From NCBI GenBank assembly GCA_022072615.1, contig JAJVHS010000017.1, positions 1 to 64,000 of the forward strand: 64,000 nt of DNA, in the 5' to 3' direction. Positions 41,111-48,697 of the stretch are shown here, one piece after another; the stretch's first letter is position 1; each line of letters opens with the position of its first letter. The notes beneath the pieces were generated by a model. It had not been told where the DNA came from and did no database searches. It was given only the letters and a program-made list of their open reading frames with translations. Source of the DNA: Phycisphaerales bacterium. Lineage in GTDB: Bacteria; Planctomycetota; Phycisphaerae; Phycisphaerales; UBA1924. Both the position numbers and the translations under genes were made by a program.

Positions 41111-42130
41111 CTACTCCGACCGTACCAGCCGCATCGCGATGAGGTCCTGGACGTCGAGGATACCGACGGGCTTTCCATCGTCATCGATGACGGGGATCTC
41201 GTCCTGGCGGTGCTCCTGGATCATGTGAACCGCGTCGCGGACCATGGCCGAGGCGGGGAGCGTCCGGGGCGTGCGCGTCATGACGCGCTCGATCGGCTGG
41301 TCGAGCGCGGCGGGGTTGGTGAGCACCAGCCGCCGCAGGTCGCCGTCGGTGAAGATCCCCGCCAGGCGCCCCGTCGCATCGACGACCAGCAGCGCGCCCG
41401 GTCGCCGAGCGACCGTCGCCGCGGCCTCGAGCGCGCCGCGCACCGTGGCAGACTGCGGCGCCAGCGGCAGGTTCTTCCCCGCCACGAACCGCAGCACTTC
41501 CTTCACCGGCCGCAGCAGCCCGCCCAATGACCCGCCCGGGTGGCGGCGGGCAAAGTCGTTGTCGGTATGGTTCTGGCGGCGAGCCGCCGCGAGCGCCAGG
41601 GCGTCTCCCAGCGCGGCCGTGGCCGTGGTGGATGTCGTGGGCGCCACGCCGAAGGCCTCGGCCTCGACACCCAGCCGCAGCGCGACGGTGGCGAGCCGCT
41701 CGAGGCTGCTGGGCGGGCGCGACCGGTCCTGCGACGCCGCTCGCCCGGTGATCGAGATGATGGGCAGGCCGTCCTGTCGCAGGACGGCGGCGAGGTTGAC
41801 GACTTCCTCCGTTTCACCGGAGAAGGAGATCGCGATCACGGTGTCTGACGGGCGGAACCGGCCCAGGTCTCCGTGCGCGGCCTCGGAGGGGTGGACGCTG
41901 TGGGCGGGGATCCCCAGCGAGGCGAGCGTGGCGGCGATCTTGGCGCCGATGAGGCCGGACTTGCCCAGGCCGGTGACCAGGACCGTGCCGCCCGAGCGCG
42001 AGCAGGCGTCGATCAAATCGACCGCTCGGCTGAAATCGGCGTCGAGTCGATCGGCCAGGTGGGCGATGGCGGAGGCCTCGGCCCGGAGGATGGATTGAGC
42101 GAAGAGGGTTTCATCCCGCTCGGCGTTCAT
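41111..42130 (-). CDS. kdsD: Arabinose-5-phosphate isomerase (KpsF/KdsD type)
   Basis: A 339-residue sugar-phosphate isomerase that makes D-arabinose-5-phosphate from ribulose-5-phosphate, the first step to Kdo for lipopolysaccharide. The N-terminal SIS domain (about 30-180) has GGTVLVTGLGKSGLIGAKIA, HSVHPSEAAHGDLG, ISFSGETEEVVNLA and APTTSTTATAALGDALA. Two CBS domains follow (about 210-335) with ALLVVDATGRLAGIFTDGDL, QEHRQDEIPVIDDDGKPVGI and LDVQDLIAM. The ATG at 42130 starts MNAERDETLFAQSILRAEA, a family-like start. Its presence fits a didermic envelope with Kdo. It is divergent from scpA across a 72-base gap with octamer units. Confidence 0.94.
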   Translation of the reverse strand: MNAERDETLFAQSILRAEASAIAHLADRLDADFSRAVDLIDACSRSGGTVLVTGLGKSGLIGAKIAATLASLGIPAHSVHPSEAAHGDLGRFRPSDTVIAISFSGETEEVVNLAAVLRQDGLPIISITGRAASQDRSRPPSSLERLATVALRLGVEAEAFGVAPTTSTTATAALGDALALAAARRQNHTDNDFARRHPGGSLGGLLRPVKEVLRFVAGKNLPLAPQSATVRGALEAAATVARRPGALLVVDATGRLAGIFTDGDLRRLVLTNPAALDQPIERVMTRTPRTLPASAMVRDAVHMIQEHRQDEIPVIDDDGKPVGILDVQDLIAMRLVRSE

Positions 42131-42162
42131 GGAGAGAGGATAGACTGAGGACGGCCGGAACG

Positions 42163-42196
42163 GCATGAAGGCACTGAGGCACAGAGGCACAGAGGA
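42163..42196 (+). repeat. Octamer-like repeat array E
   Basis: Four degenerate 8-base units (CGGCATGA, AGGCACTG, AGGCACAG, AGGCACAG), then AGG, between kdsD and scpA. The last unit provides the GAGGA ribosome site region in front of the scpA GTG. Confidence 0.7.
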
Positions 42197-42202
42197 CAAC
42201 GC

Positions 42203-43111
42203 GTGCTGACGGATGATTACAGGGTTCGGCTCGACCGCTTCGAAGGCCCGCTCGACCTTCTGCTGTTCCTCATCCGCCGCGACGAGGTGGATATCACCAA
42301 CATCCCGGTCGCCCGGATCACCGAGCAGTACCTGGAGTTCCTCGGGCAGATCGACCGGATCGACATCGACGTGGCGGGCGAGTTCCTCGTCATGGCCGCG
42401 ACGCTGATGGAGATCAAGTCGCGGATGCTCGGGCCGGCGCCCAAGGCCCTGGAAGCGTCGGTGCAGCAGCCCGGCGGACCGTCCGAGGACCCACGAGCCG
42501 AGCTGGTCCGCCAGCTCCTGGAATACAAGCGGTTCCGCGACGCGGCCGGCGCGCTCGAGCAGCGCCTGGCGGAGTGGTCCAACCGATTCCCCGCCGGCAG
42601 CGCCGCGGTGGAGTCCGCGCCGGTGGAAGAGACCGACGACGACGAGCCCGTGGACCTGGGCGACGTCCAGATCTTCGACCTCATCTCCGCGTTCCAGAAG
42701 ATCATGGAAGCGGTGAACTTCGAGCGGCTCGGCGCTCACGAGGTTCATTACGACGACACGCCGATCGAGCTGCACGCCGAGGACATCGTCGATCGTTTGC
42801 GCCGCGAAGAGGCGGACATCGGCACGCCGGAAGTCGAACTGGGGATGCTGTTCTCCGGGCGGACCCGAGCGGAGATGATCGGCCTGTTCCTGGCGGTGCT
42901 CGACCTTGTGCGTCACTGCCGGCTCGAAGTGAGGCAGGACAAGATCGGCGGGACGGTGATGCTGAAGCTCGCCGCGACGGGCCCGGTGGTCAACGTGGTG
43001 GCTCGGCCGGAGGCGCCGTCGCCGGCGGGGGCTGAAGCGGCGGCCGCGGGTCCGGCTGGCTCGGTGGCGGTTGATCGCGCTGCTGGGCCGCAAGGTCAAG
43101 AACCTTCGTGA
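42203..43111 (+). CDS. scpA: Segregation and condensation protein A (ScpA kleisin)
   Basis: A 302-residue kleisin that bridges SMC heads and binds ScpB in chromosome condensation. The start YRVRLDRFEGPLDLLLFLIR and the segment TNIPVARITEQYLEFLG, then AGEFLVMAATLMEIKSRMLG, are diagnostic. The C-terminal winged-helix part has LGMLFSGRTRAEMIGLFLAV and LVRHCRLEVRQDKIGGTVML. A low-complexity tail (Ala, Pro, Gly) of about 40 residues extends past the usual end. That tail lies over the 3' end of the convergent VKOR-DsbA gene, overlapping it by 122 bases. GTG 42203 was chosen for GAGGA eight bases upstream. scpB and smc are not in view. Confidence 0.93.
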   Translation: MLTDDYRVRLDRFEGPLDLLLFLIRRDEVDITNIPVARITEQYLEFLGQIDRIDIDVAGEFLVMAATLMEIKSRMLGPAPKALEASVQQPGGPSEDPRAELVRQLLEYKRFRDAAGALEQRLAEWSNRFPAGSAAVESAPVEETDDDEPVDLGDVQIFDLISAFQKIMEAVNFERLGAHEVHYDDTPIELHAEDIVDRLRREEADIGTPEVELGMLFSGRTRAEMIGLFLAVLDLVRHCRLEVRQDKIGGTVMLKLAATGPVVNVVARPEAPSPAGAEAAAAGPAGSVAVDRAAGPQGQEPS

Positions 43112-44888
43112 TGTGCTCGCCCGCGGATTGCGTCTTCCAGACCGCGAGCGGACGGCCGTCGATGTAAATCGCCGGGATCGCGGAGATTCCCAGCGCGTTG
43201 CCGGCGTCGATGTCGGCCTGGAGCGCCGCCTGCACCCGAGCGTCCTTGCTCGCCGCGACCAGCACCGTCCCATCGATGCCGAGTGAGGTCGCAAGCTGGC
43301 GCAGCCCCGCGTCGGAGAAATCCTGCCGGTGCTCAAACAGCCATTCGTGGACGGAGGTGAACGCCAGGTCACCGCCGAGCAGCCGGGCGGATTCAGCGGC
43401 CCGGGCCATGCGGCATGCGAGCGGGTGCGGGTTGATCGTGAGCCGCGGGTTGCACGAAGAACTGGCGGGGAAGTGACGGAACTCGTAGCGGGTGCCCGGC
43501 CAGGTCTGGACGTAGGCGCGGATGATCGCGTCGGCCTCGGCGGAGAAGCCGTCCTGGTAATCACCGAAGAGGATCACGCGCACGCCAACGTCGTCCTTGA
43601 GCGCCGGCGCGGCGGCGGGTCGCGGCGGGATATCGACCGGCGATGCTCGGAACCACTGGTCGATGGCTCGGGTCTGCGCGTCGGCGGGGGCATCCGCGGG
43701 TGCGTCGGTCGGCGCGGGTGATGGCGCGGCGGCGATGGCCTCGACCGCGTGGCGCACCGCGCCGGGCGTTTCCCACCCCTGGAGCTCCACGCCGTTGATG
43801 AAGACGGTGGGGGCCCGGGTGATCTCGAGAGGGAGACCTTCCTTGACGTCGGCCTTGACGATTTCGAGCGTCGCGGCGTCGTGCAGGCGGCGCTCCAGTT
43901 CGGCTCGGTTGAGCCCCCAGCCCGCCGCGGCGTCGAGGAACTCGGAGCTTTCGAACGAACCCGACCGGCCGAAGATCCAGGACGCAGCCTGCCAGAACGC
44001 GTCAGCTCCGCCGACCGCGCCGGCGGCGCCCGCCGCGACCGCGGCGTCGCAGGCTCGGGGGTGGATGGAGGTCGGTACGGCAGGGTTGCACGCCGAGCAC
44101 AGCGGGAAGTGCTTGATCGAGAGCGAGGTGTCATCGCGGGACTTGACGAGATCGAGCAGCTCGGTTTCGAGTGCGCGGCACTGCGGGCACTGGAAATCGG
44201 TGAACACGACGATGCGGCTGCGCGCGTTGGCGGGCCCGGTGATGTACCTGCCGCGGAAGCCGGTCGTGTGGGTGGGTGCGGCGATGATCCTGTCGGTGCT
44301 GGTGGTGAGTGCCTGTCGAGAGGCGTCGGCGTCGGCTCGGGTCTTGAAGATCCACGCGCCGCTGAGCCCCAGGAGAACGAGGACGCCGGTGGCAAGCGCT
44401 CGCAGCAGCGGGCGAGGTCGCGAGGCCGCCGGCGCGCCGGTCGCTGCGCGCCGTGCGGTCATCTCCACGGCAACGGCGAAGAGCAGGTTGCCGGCGTGGC
44501 TGAGCGCGCAGTACGGGCACCACGCTCGCTGGGCGACCATCACCGCGATCAGCACCAGGGACCATGCCGCGGCGAGACGAACGATGACGCGGCCTGAGCG
44601 GCCCGCGGTTCTCGGTCCTGGGGTCCACCACCAGGCTGCCGCGGCGGCGAAGTACGCGAAACCGACGAGCGAGATCGGAAGGCCGATCACCGGCACCGTG
44701 CCCCAGGGGCCTTCCGAGAGCCGCGTGCAGTCGGAACCCGCTCCGCAGCCCGGGAGCCGGGCCGAGGCCAATTCGCTCGTGACGAGGGCTCCCGACGCCA
44801 GGAGCGCCGTGACGAGACCGCCGGCCGCGAGAGAGCGCGCGGCCGAAGAGATCGGAGGCTGTACGGGATGGGAGGCGTTCTCTCGCAA
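42990..44888 (-). CDS. VKOR domain fused to two DsbA-like thioredoxin domains
   Basis: A 632-residue membrane protein for oxidative protein folding. The VKOR part (residues about 15-150) has a Cys48/Cys54 loop pair (LPGCGAGSDC) and the quinone-side CPYC (124-127, RAWCPYCALSH) amid four or five helices. A transmembrane helix then leads to a DsbA-like domain with active site CPQC (234-237, FTDFQCPQCRAL). A second DsbA-like domain (about 435-610) aligns over FGDYQDGFSAEADA and has no CxxC, so it is probably structural or substrate-binding. Both share the HFP, then Ser-x-Cys-Asn-Pro segment. The TTG start at 44888 has GAGGTGA at nine bases. A Pro-rich tail overlaps the scpA 3' end by 122 bases. 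Confidence 0.88.
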   Translation of the reverse strand: MRENASHPVQPPISSAARSLAAGGLVTALLASGALVTSELASARLPGCGAGSDCTRLSEGPWGTVPVIGLPISLVGFAYFAAAAAWWWTPGPRTAGRSGRVIVRLAAAWSLVLIAVMVAQRAWCPYCALSHAGNLLFAVAVEMTARRAATGAPAASRPRPLLRALATGVLVLLGLSGAWIFKTRADADASRQALTTSTDRIIAAPTHTTGFRGRYITGPANARSRIVVFTDFQCPQCRALETELLDLVKSRDDTSLSIKHFPLCSACNPAVPTSIHPRACDAAVAAGAAGAVGGADAFWQAASWIFGRSGSFESSEFLDAAAGWGLNRAELERRLHDAATLEIVKADVKEGLPLEITRAPTVFINGVELQGWETPGAVRHAVEAIAAAPSPAPTDAPADAPADAQTRAIDQWFRASPVDIPPRPAAAPALKDDVGVRVILFGDYQDGFSAEADAIIRAYVQTWPGTRYEFRHFPASSSCNPRLTINPHPLACRMARAAESARLLGGDLAFTSVHEWLFEHRQDFSDAGLRQLATSLGIDGTVLVAASKDARVQAALQADIDAGNALGISAIPAIYIDGRPLAVWKTQSAGEHITKVLDLAAQQRDQPPPSQPDPRPPLQPPPATAPPAEPPR

Positions 44889-44998
44889 GTCGCTGTGTCA
44901 CCTCGACATCGGGTATGCAAATGAGCGCGATTAGGGTAGTCTGTGCTGGACTAGGGGCCTGTCCGGGCCCGATTGGTCAATGAGTGCCAGGAGCGACC

Positions 44999-46690
44999 AT
45001 GATCACGATGAGCGGGTGTGTGACGCGCAGCATCAGGATGATGTGCACGGTAGCGGCGGGTGTGCGCGCCCGAGCCGGGCGGCCGATTTCACCCCTCCTG
45101 ATGGTCCCGATCGTGGGCCTGTCGCTGCTGGCGCTGCCGAACCACGTCGGCCCGGGCATGGGCGGAACACACCTGGCGTACGCGGGCACGACGCCGGCGG
45201 CGAGCGATGACGCGGAAGAGGCTGTTCCCGGGCGGGCCGCGCTGGAACTCCCGGTGATCACCGGCGATCTGCCGACGCTGAAGATCTCGTCGCTCGGCGG
45301 CGCTGAGTACGTCGTGCCCGACTCGCCGGGCGGGGGCGGGGGCGGCGGCCCGCGGGCGTGCGAGACGGTGTCGTCGCACACGGACGCGGATTTCAGCGGC
45401 GGGAGCTTCGTGGTGCAGGCGGGGTTCGCGGAGACGGAGATCGCGGCCGCGCAGTACACCATCCCGGCGACGTCGTTTCCGATCAAGATCATCACGACCG
45501 AGGTGATCGTCGCGCAGCAGAGCGCGGTGGTTGCCACGACGACCAAGTGGTCGATGCTTTTCTGGTCCGGCCGCCCGGATACGGGGATCCTGGTCGCGTC
45601 GTATTCATCGGACGGCGAGCTGCTGCCGCACATCCAGATGCCGCCGGGGACCAACGGGGTGAACGTGATGTTCGGGATTGATCCCGGCGACCCCGAGCAG
45701 ATCATCATCAACGCGCCGCCGGACGGGTCGAACACGTTCACGATCGGCTTCCGGATCGATGATCACAACAACCAGACCGGTACGGGCTGCAGCTCGGGGG
45801 ATATCCCGTCCAATCGCAACGCGTTCCCGACCACGGATGTTTCCGGCCTGGCGTTCCCGGCGAACAACTGGCTGCGGGGGGTCAACTGCGGATCGTTCGG
45901 CTGCCCGCCGAACGGCGGCTGGTCGCGGTTCAGCACCCTGTCGAGTTTCTGCCGCCCGTCCGGTGACTGGGTGATGCGGGCGACGTGGGAGCCGGTAAAC
46001 TGCGAGCCGGGCGTGGGCGCGTGCTGCCTGCCCAGCGGCGAGTGCCAGATCCTGCTTCAGAACAGCTGCCAGTCGCAAGGCGGGACGTACAAGGGCGACG
46101 GGTCGACATGCGGGCCGACGACCTGCCCGGCCCCGACCGGCGCGTGCTGCTTCAGCAACAACTTCTGCCTGAACCTGACCCAGTCGGACTGCGCGAACGC
46201 GGGCGGGTCGTGGGTGGGGGCGGGGACGCAGTGCAACGGCAACCAGTGCCCGACCGGCGCGTGCTGCCTGCCGACGGGCCAGTGCGTGACCGCGACCTCG
46301 GCGTCGTGCGCATCGCAGGGCGGGACGTTCCAGGGCATCGGCACCTCGTGCGCCTCGACGAACTGCCCGCAACCCAAGGGCGCGTGCTGCCTGTCGAACG
46401 GGTTCTGCCTGGAACTGACGGAGATCGATTGCTTCGGCATCCCCGGTGCGTCGTTCAAGGGCGTGCTGACGACGTGCTCGGACGGCAACAACAACGGCCA
46501 GGCGGACATCTGCGAGTCGGCGTCGTGCCCGGCGGACTTCGATCAATCGGGGTTCGTGGATACGGACGACTTCGACGCGTTCGTGGTCGCGTTCGAGGCG
46601 GGCACGGACAACGCGGACTTCGATGAATCCGGGTTCGTGGATACCGACGACTTCGATGCGTTCGTGGTGGCGTTCGAGGCGGGGTGCTGA
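44999..46690 (+). CDS. Secreted protein with four Cys-rich repeats and two dockerin-like tail repeats
   Basis: A 563-residue exported protein. ATG 44999 follows AGGAG; GTG 44984 is an alternative. An N-terminal hydrophobic region (PLLMVPIVGLSLLALPNHVG) acts as signal. Residues about 110-330 form a beta-rich domain, ending WVMRATWEPVNCEPG. Four repeats of about 42 residues follow, each starting GACCLP or GACCFS (VGACCLPSGECQ, TGACCFSNNFC, TGACCLPTGQC, KGACCLSNGFCLEL) with six regularly placed cysteines. Two calcium-loop tails close it (CPADFDQSGFVDTDDFDAF and NADFDESGFVDTDDFDAF), the last ending EAGC. The Cys-rich repeats probably form disulfide-stabilised modules. The VKOR-DsbA fusion gene lies divergently next door, which would suit disulfide formation. 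Function otherwise unknown. Confidence 0.84.
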   Translation: MITMSGCVTRSIRMMCTVAAGVRARAGRPISPLLMVPIVGLSLLALPNHVGPGMGGTHLAYAGTTPAASDDAEEAVPGRAALELPVITGDLPTLKISSLGGAEYVVPDSPGGGGGGGPRACETVSSHTDADFSGGSFVVQAGFAETEIAAAQYTIPATSFPIKIITTEVIVAQQSAVVATTTKWSMLFWSGRPDTGILVASYSSDGELLPHIQMPPGTNGVNVMFGIDPGDPEQIIINAPPDGSNTFTIGFRIDDHNNQTGTGCSSGDIPSNRNAFPTTDVSGLAFPANNWLRGVNCGSFGCPPNGGWSRFSTLSSFCRPSGDWVMRATWEPVNCEPGVGACCLPSGECQILLQNSCQSQGGTYKGDGSTCGPTTCPAPTGACCFSNNFCLNLTQSDCANAGGSWVGAGTQCNGNQCPTGACCLPTGQCVTATSASCASQGGTFQGIGTSCASTNCPQPKGACCLSNGFCLELTEIDCFGIPGASFKGVLTTCSDGNNNGQADICESASCPADFDQSGFVDTDDFDAFVVAFEAGTDNADFDESGFVDTDDFDAFVVAFEAGC

Positions 46691-46706
46691 GGGCGGCGAG
46701 AGAACC

Positions 46707-46842
46707 AGGCATCAAGGCATTGAGGCATCAAGGCATCAAGGCATCAAGGCATTGAGGCATCAAGGCATCAAGGCATCAAGGCATTGAGGCATCAAGGCAT
46801 CAAGGCATCAAGGCATCAAGGCATCAAGGCATCAAGGCATCA
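46707..46842 (+). repeat. Octamer tandem repeat array F (17 units, nearly perfect)
   Basis: Seventeen uninterrupted 8-base units, AGGCATCA with AGGCATTG at units 2, 6 and 9. It is the longest and most regular member of the family and begins 16 bases after the dockerin-like gene. It is a simple-sequence tract expected to vary in length. Confidence 0.95.
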
Positions 46843-47142
46843 GGTCGCCGAGGGGTCAAGGCGGTGTGGAGCGGAATAGGTTCTCGCACTTCGAGGTGAC
46901 GATTTACACCTCGCTGGTGCATCACCGTGATGCTCACAGCGGTGAAGTTCCTGTTCCTGGCCCGGTCGCTCGAGCGGCGGCGGGGCAAAAAGCCCGGCCC
47001 TGACCATCTGTCAAGTCCCACGCGCGTTGTCGCGTCTGATCCGGCGGGCGTGGGATCGCGCCTCGGACGCGCGTGACCGACTGATCGGGATCATCCGCTA
47101 CCACCAACGGAACACCCTGGACTCCGCCGCGTCGCACGCCAG

Positions 47143-47179
47143 GAAAGAAAAGAGCGACTCCGCGCCGCCGGAGTCGCTC
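47143..47179 (-). terminator. Intrinsic terminator for the laminin-B-like gene
   Basis: On the minus strand: a perfect 11-bp stem (47169-47179 with 47152-47162, GAGCGACTCCG), a 6-base loop, then TTTTCTTTCC. It lies 38 bases after the stop at 47217. Confidence 0.85.
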
Positions 47180-47216
47180 CTGGAATCATCCGCCACTGGA
47201 ACCCGGCATTGTAAAG

Positions 47217-47987
47217 TCAGCAGCCTGCCTCGAAGGCCAGCACAAACGACGTGAAGTCATCGGTGTCCACGAAGCCGGACTGGTCGAAATCCGCGTCGTC
47301 AGTTCCGTCCTCAAACGCGTGAATGAACGCGTCGTAATCGTCCGTATCGACGAAGCCCGAACCATCGAAGTCGGCCGGGCAGGACACGGCGATCATTCGC
47401 ACATTGTCAAGTGCGCTCGAGTCGGGACCGTTGAAGTACTCGCCCTGGATGTAAACGCCCGTGAGATTGGAGAGAATCTCCTGGAACAGCTCCGCTGTTG
47501 CAGGAGTGTTGCTGGGAATCTGCGACGAAGGAAAATTGATGATGTACCAGCCTGCCTCGTTGAGCGTAACCGTGTTCAGTGTCCAGGAGCTCAGAACCGG
47601 ACCGTTGTCGGGGATCGCGAAGCCGACGGCGCCGGCGGGACCCTTCAGGACCACGTCGGCAACCGTGCTTGTGACAGGTGACCCGGTGTCCAAGGCGATA
47701 ACTTCCCAGGACAACGAGCCGTTATAGTGGCTCGACTGATCGCCGAGAAACGCGCCGGGAGCGGAGAAGTACCAGATGATGCCGGACTGGGCCTCCACAC
47801 CTACCAGGCCCCCGGGCGGGTTGCCGATGGTACCGATCCACTGGGAGGTCGCGCCGTTGAACGGAGTCCAGCCTTCGTCGCTTGCGTCGAACGTTGACAA
47901 GACGTCCGCTCGAGCCCTCGCGCCCGGGAGCAAAGCGGCGACAGCACCACCGATGAAGAGAACACCGCGCAACGTATTCGTGATCAT
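47217..47987 (-). CDS. Secreted laminin-B-like protein with dockerin-like tail
   Basis: A 256-residue exported protein. The ATG at 47987 follows GAGAGGG at six bases and opens the signal peptide MITNTLRGVLFIGGAVAALLPGARARA. Its own promoter (48052-48080) supports this start. The body begins DVLSTFDASDEGWTPFNGAT and contains HYNGSLSWEVIALDTG, the pattern of extracellular laminin-B/carbohydrate-binding beta-sandwiches. Two calcium-loop repeats close it (CPADFDGSGFVDTDDYDAF, DADFDQSGFVDTDDFTSF), ending EAGC. The reading frame upstream of this ATG is open and continuous with the preceding gene (see 47988-48479). A terminator follows. Confidence 0.84.
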   Translation of the reverse strand: MITNTLRGVLFIGGAVAALLPGARARADVLSTFDASDEGWTPFNGATSQWIGTIGNPPGGLVGVEAQSGIIWYFSAPGAFLGDQSSHYNGSLSWEVIALDTGSPVTSTVADVVLKGPAGAVGFAIPDNGPVLSSWTLNTVTLNEAGWYIINFPSSQIPSNTPATAELFQEILSNLTGVYIQGEYFNGPDSSALDNVRMIAVSCPADFDGSGFVDTDDYDAFIHAFEDGTDDADFDQSGFVDTDDFTSFVLAFEAGC

Positions 47988-48479
47988 GAATTCCCTCTCC
48001 CGGCCGCTTGAGCCTTCCTCGAGCTTGCTCTCGATCGGGCAGCGGGCACGTAATATACTGAGACACAGGGAGTTGTGCAATTCAGATTTGCGCGGATGTG
48101 GACCGATAATCGATGAGTGAGGGGGAGGGTCCGAGGCGCGCATCGGCCGGCGCGACTGGCAGGCGTCCTTGATGGCCTGCCCGCCCTCTCCGCGCCACTG
48201 CATCACGATCCTGCGAATGAGTTTGTCCGCTTCTTCCAGCGTGAAGATGACCACCGAGAGGATCGGCTTGCTCTGGTAGCGTGATCCATCCGACAGCATG
48301 ATGTGAGCGAGGTTGAGGTGCTCGGGCGAGTCGAGCGTGACGTAGAAATTCAGGTCCATCCGGCGGCGCAGCGTCCAGCGGTAGACCTCGCCATCTCGCA
48401 CCTTTGAGACTTCGGGCTCGCCCAGCGCGGCCCGCATGCGTTCGAAGACTGTCCGACGGAAGTTTGGTTCATCAGGCAT
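47988..48479 (-). CDS. Hypothetical protein, reading frame continuous with the next gene (no stop of its own)
   Basis: From ATG 48479 (GGAG upstream) the protein reads MPDEPNFRRTVFERMRAALG, then MDLNFYVTLDSPEHLNLAHI and LSVVIFTLEEADKLIRRIVM. This looks like a small soluble alpha/beta protein of about 110-130 residues. I do not recognise its family. No stop codon occurs before the start of the laminin-B-like gene, so in principle one 420-residue fusion could be made. After about residue 120 the sequence turns low-quality (RPMRASDPPPHSSIIGPH) and passes through the promoter of the next gene, so the true stop was probably lost to a frameshift or sequencing error near 48110-48140. The listed end is where the downstream gene begins. 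Confidence 0.5.
48052..48080 (-). promoter_or_regulatory. Sigma-70-type promoter for the laminin-B-like gene
   Basis: On the minus strand: TTGCAC (48080-48075), a 17-base spacer, then TATATT (48057-48052). The expected start near 48045 is about 58 bases before the ATG at 47987. Confidence 0.65.
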
Positions 48480-48697
48480 GGCGGCTCCGCCGCGGCCATG
48501 GCCTCGACGGATGAAACAAGTGTGAATGGTGTCCGGAATCTTGCCGGGCACAGCGCACTCGACCGCGCCCGCCGGCGCGAACGGACTCGGCGCGCGGGAT
48601 CGGCGTCACGCGCGGCGTGCGGTCATGGCCACGAGAACACCGGCCGGCGCATGTCAATGCAGCGTGGTGCGCGGGTCGGCGCGAGCTCAAACGCTCC

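Larger units (their letters stand above)
46691..47216. other. 526-base gap with a long octamer array and a terminator
   Basis: No gene. It holds octamer array F at 46707-46842 and the minus-strand terminator at 47152-47179. The 300 bases between contain short frames without start signals and nothing recognisable. Confidence 0.75.

Noticed and set aside
40406-41530. 374-codon + strand frame
   Set aside because: It crosses repeat copy 2 and the antisense of kdsD; no start signal and no domain.
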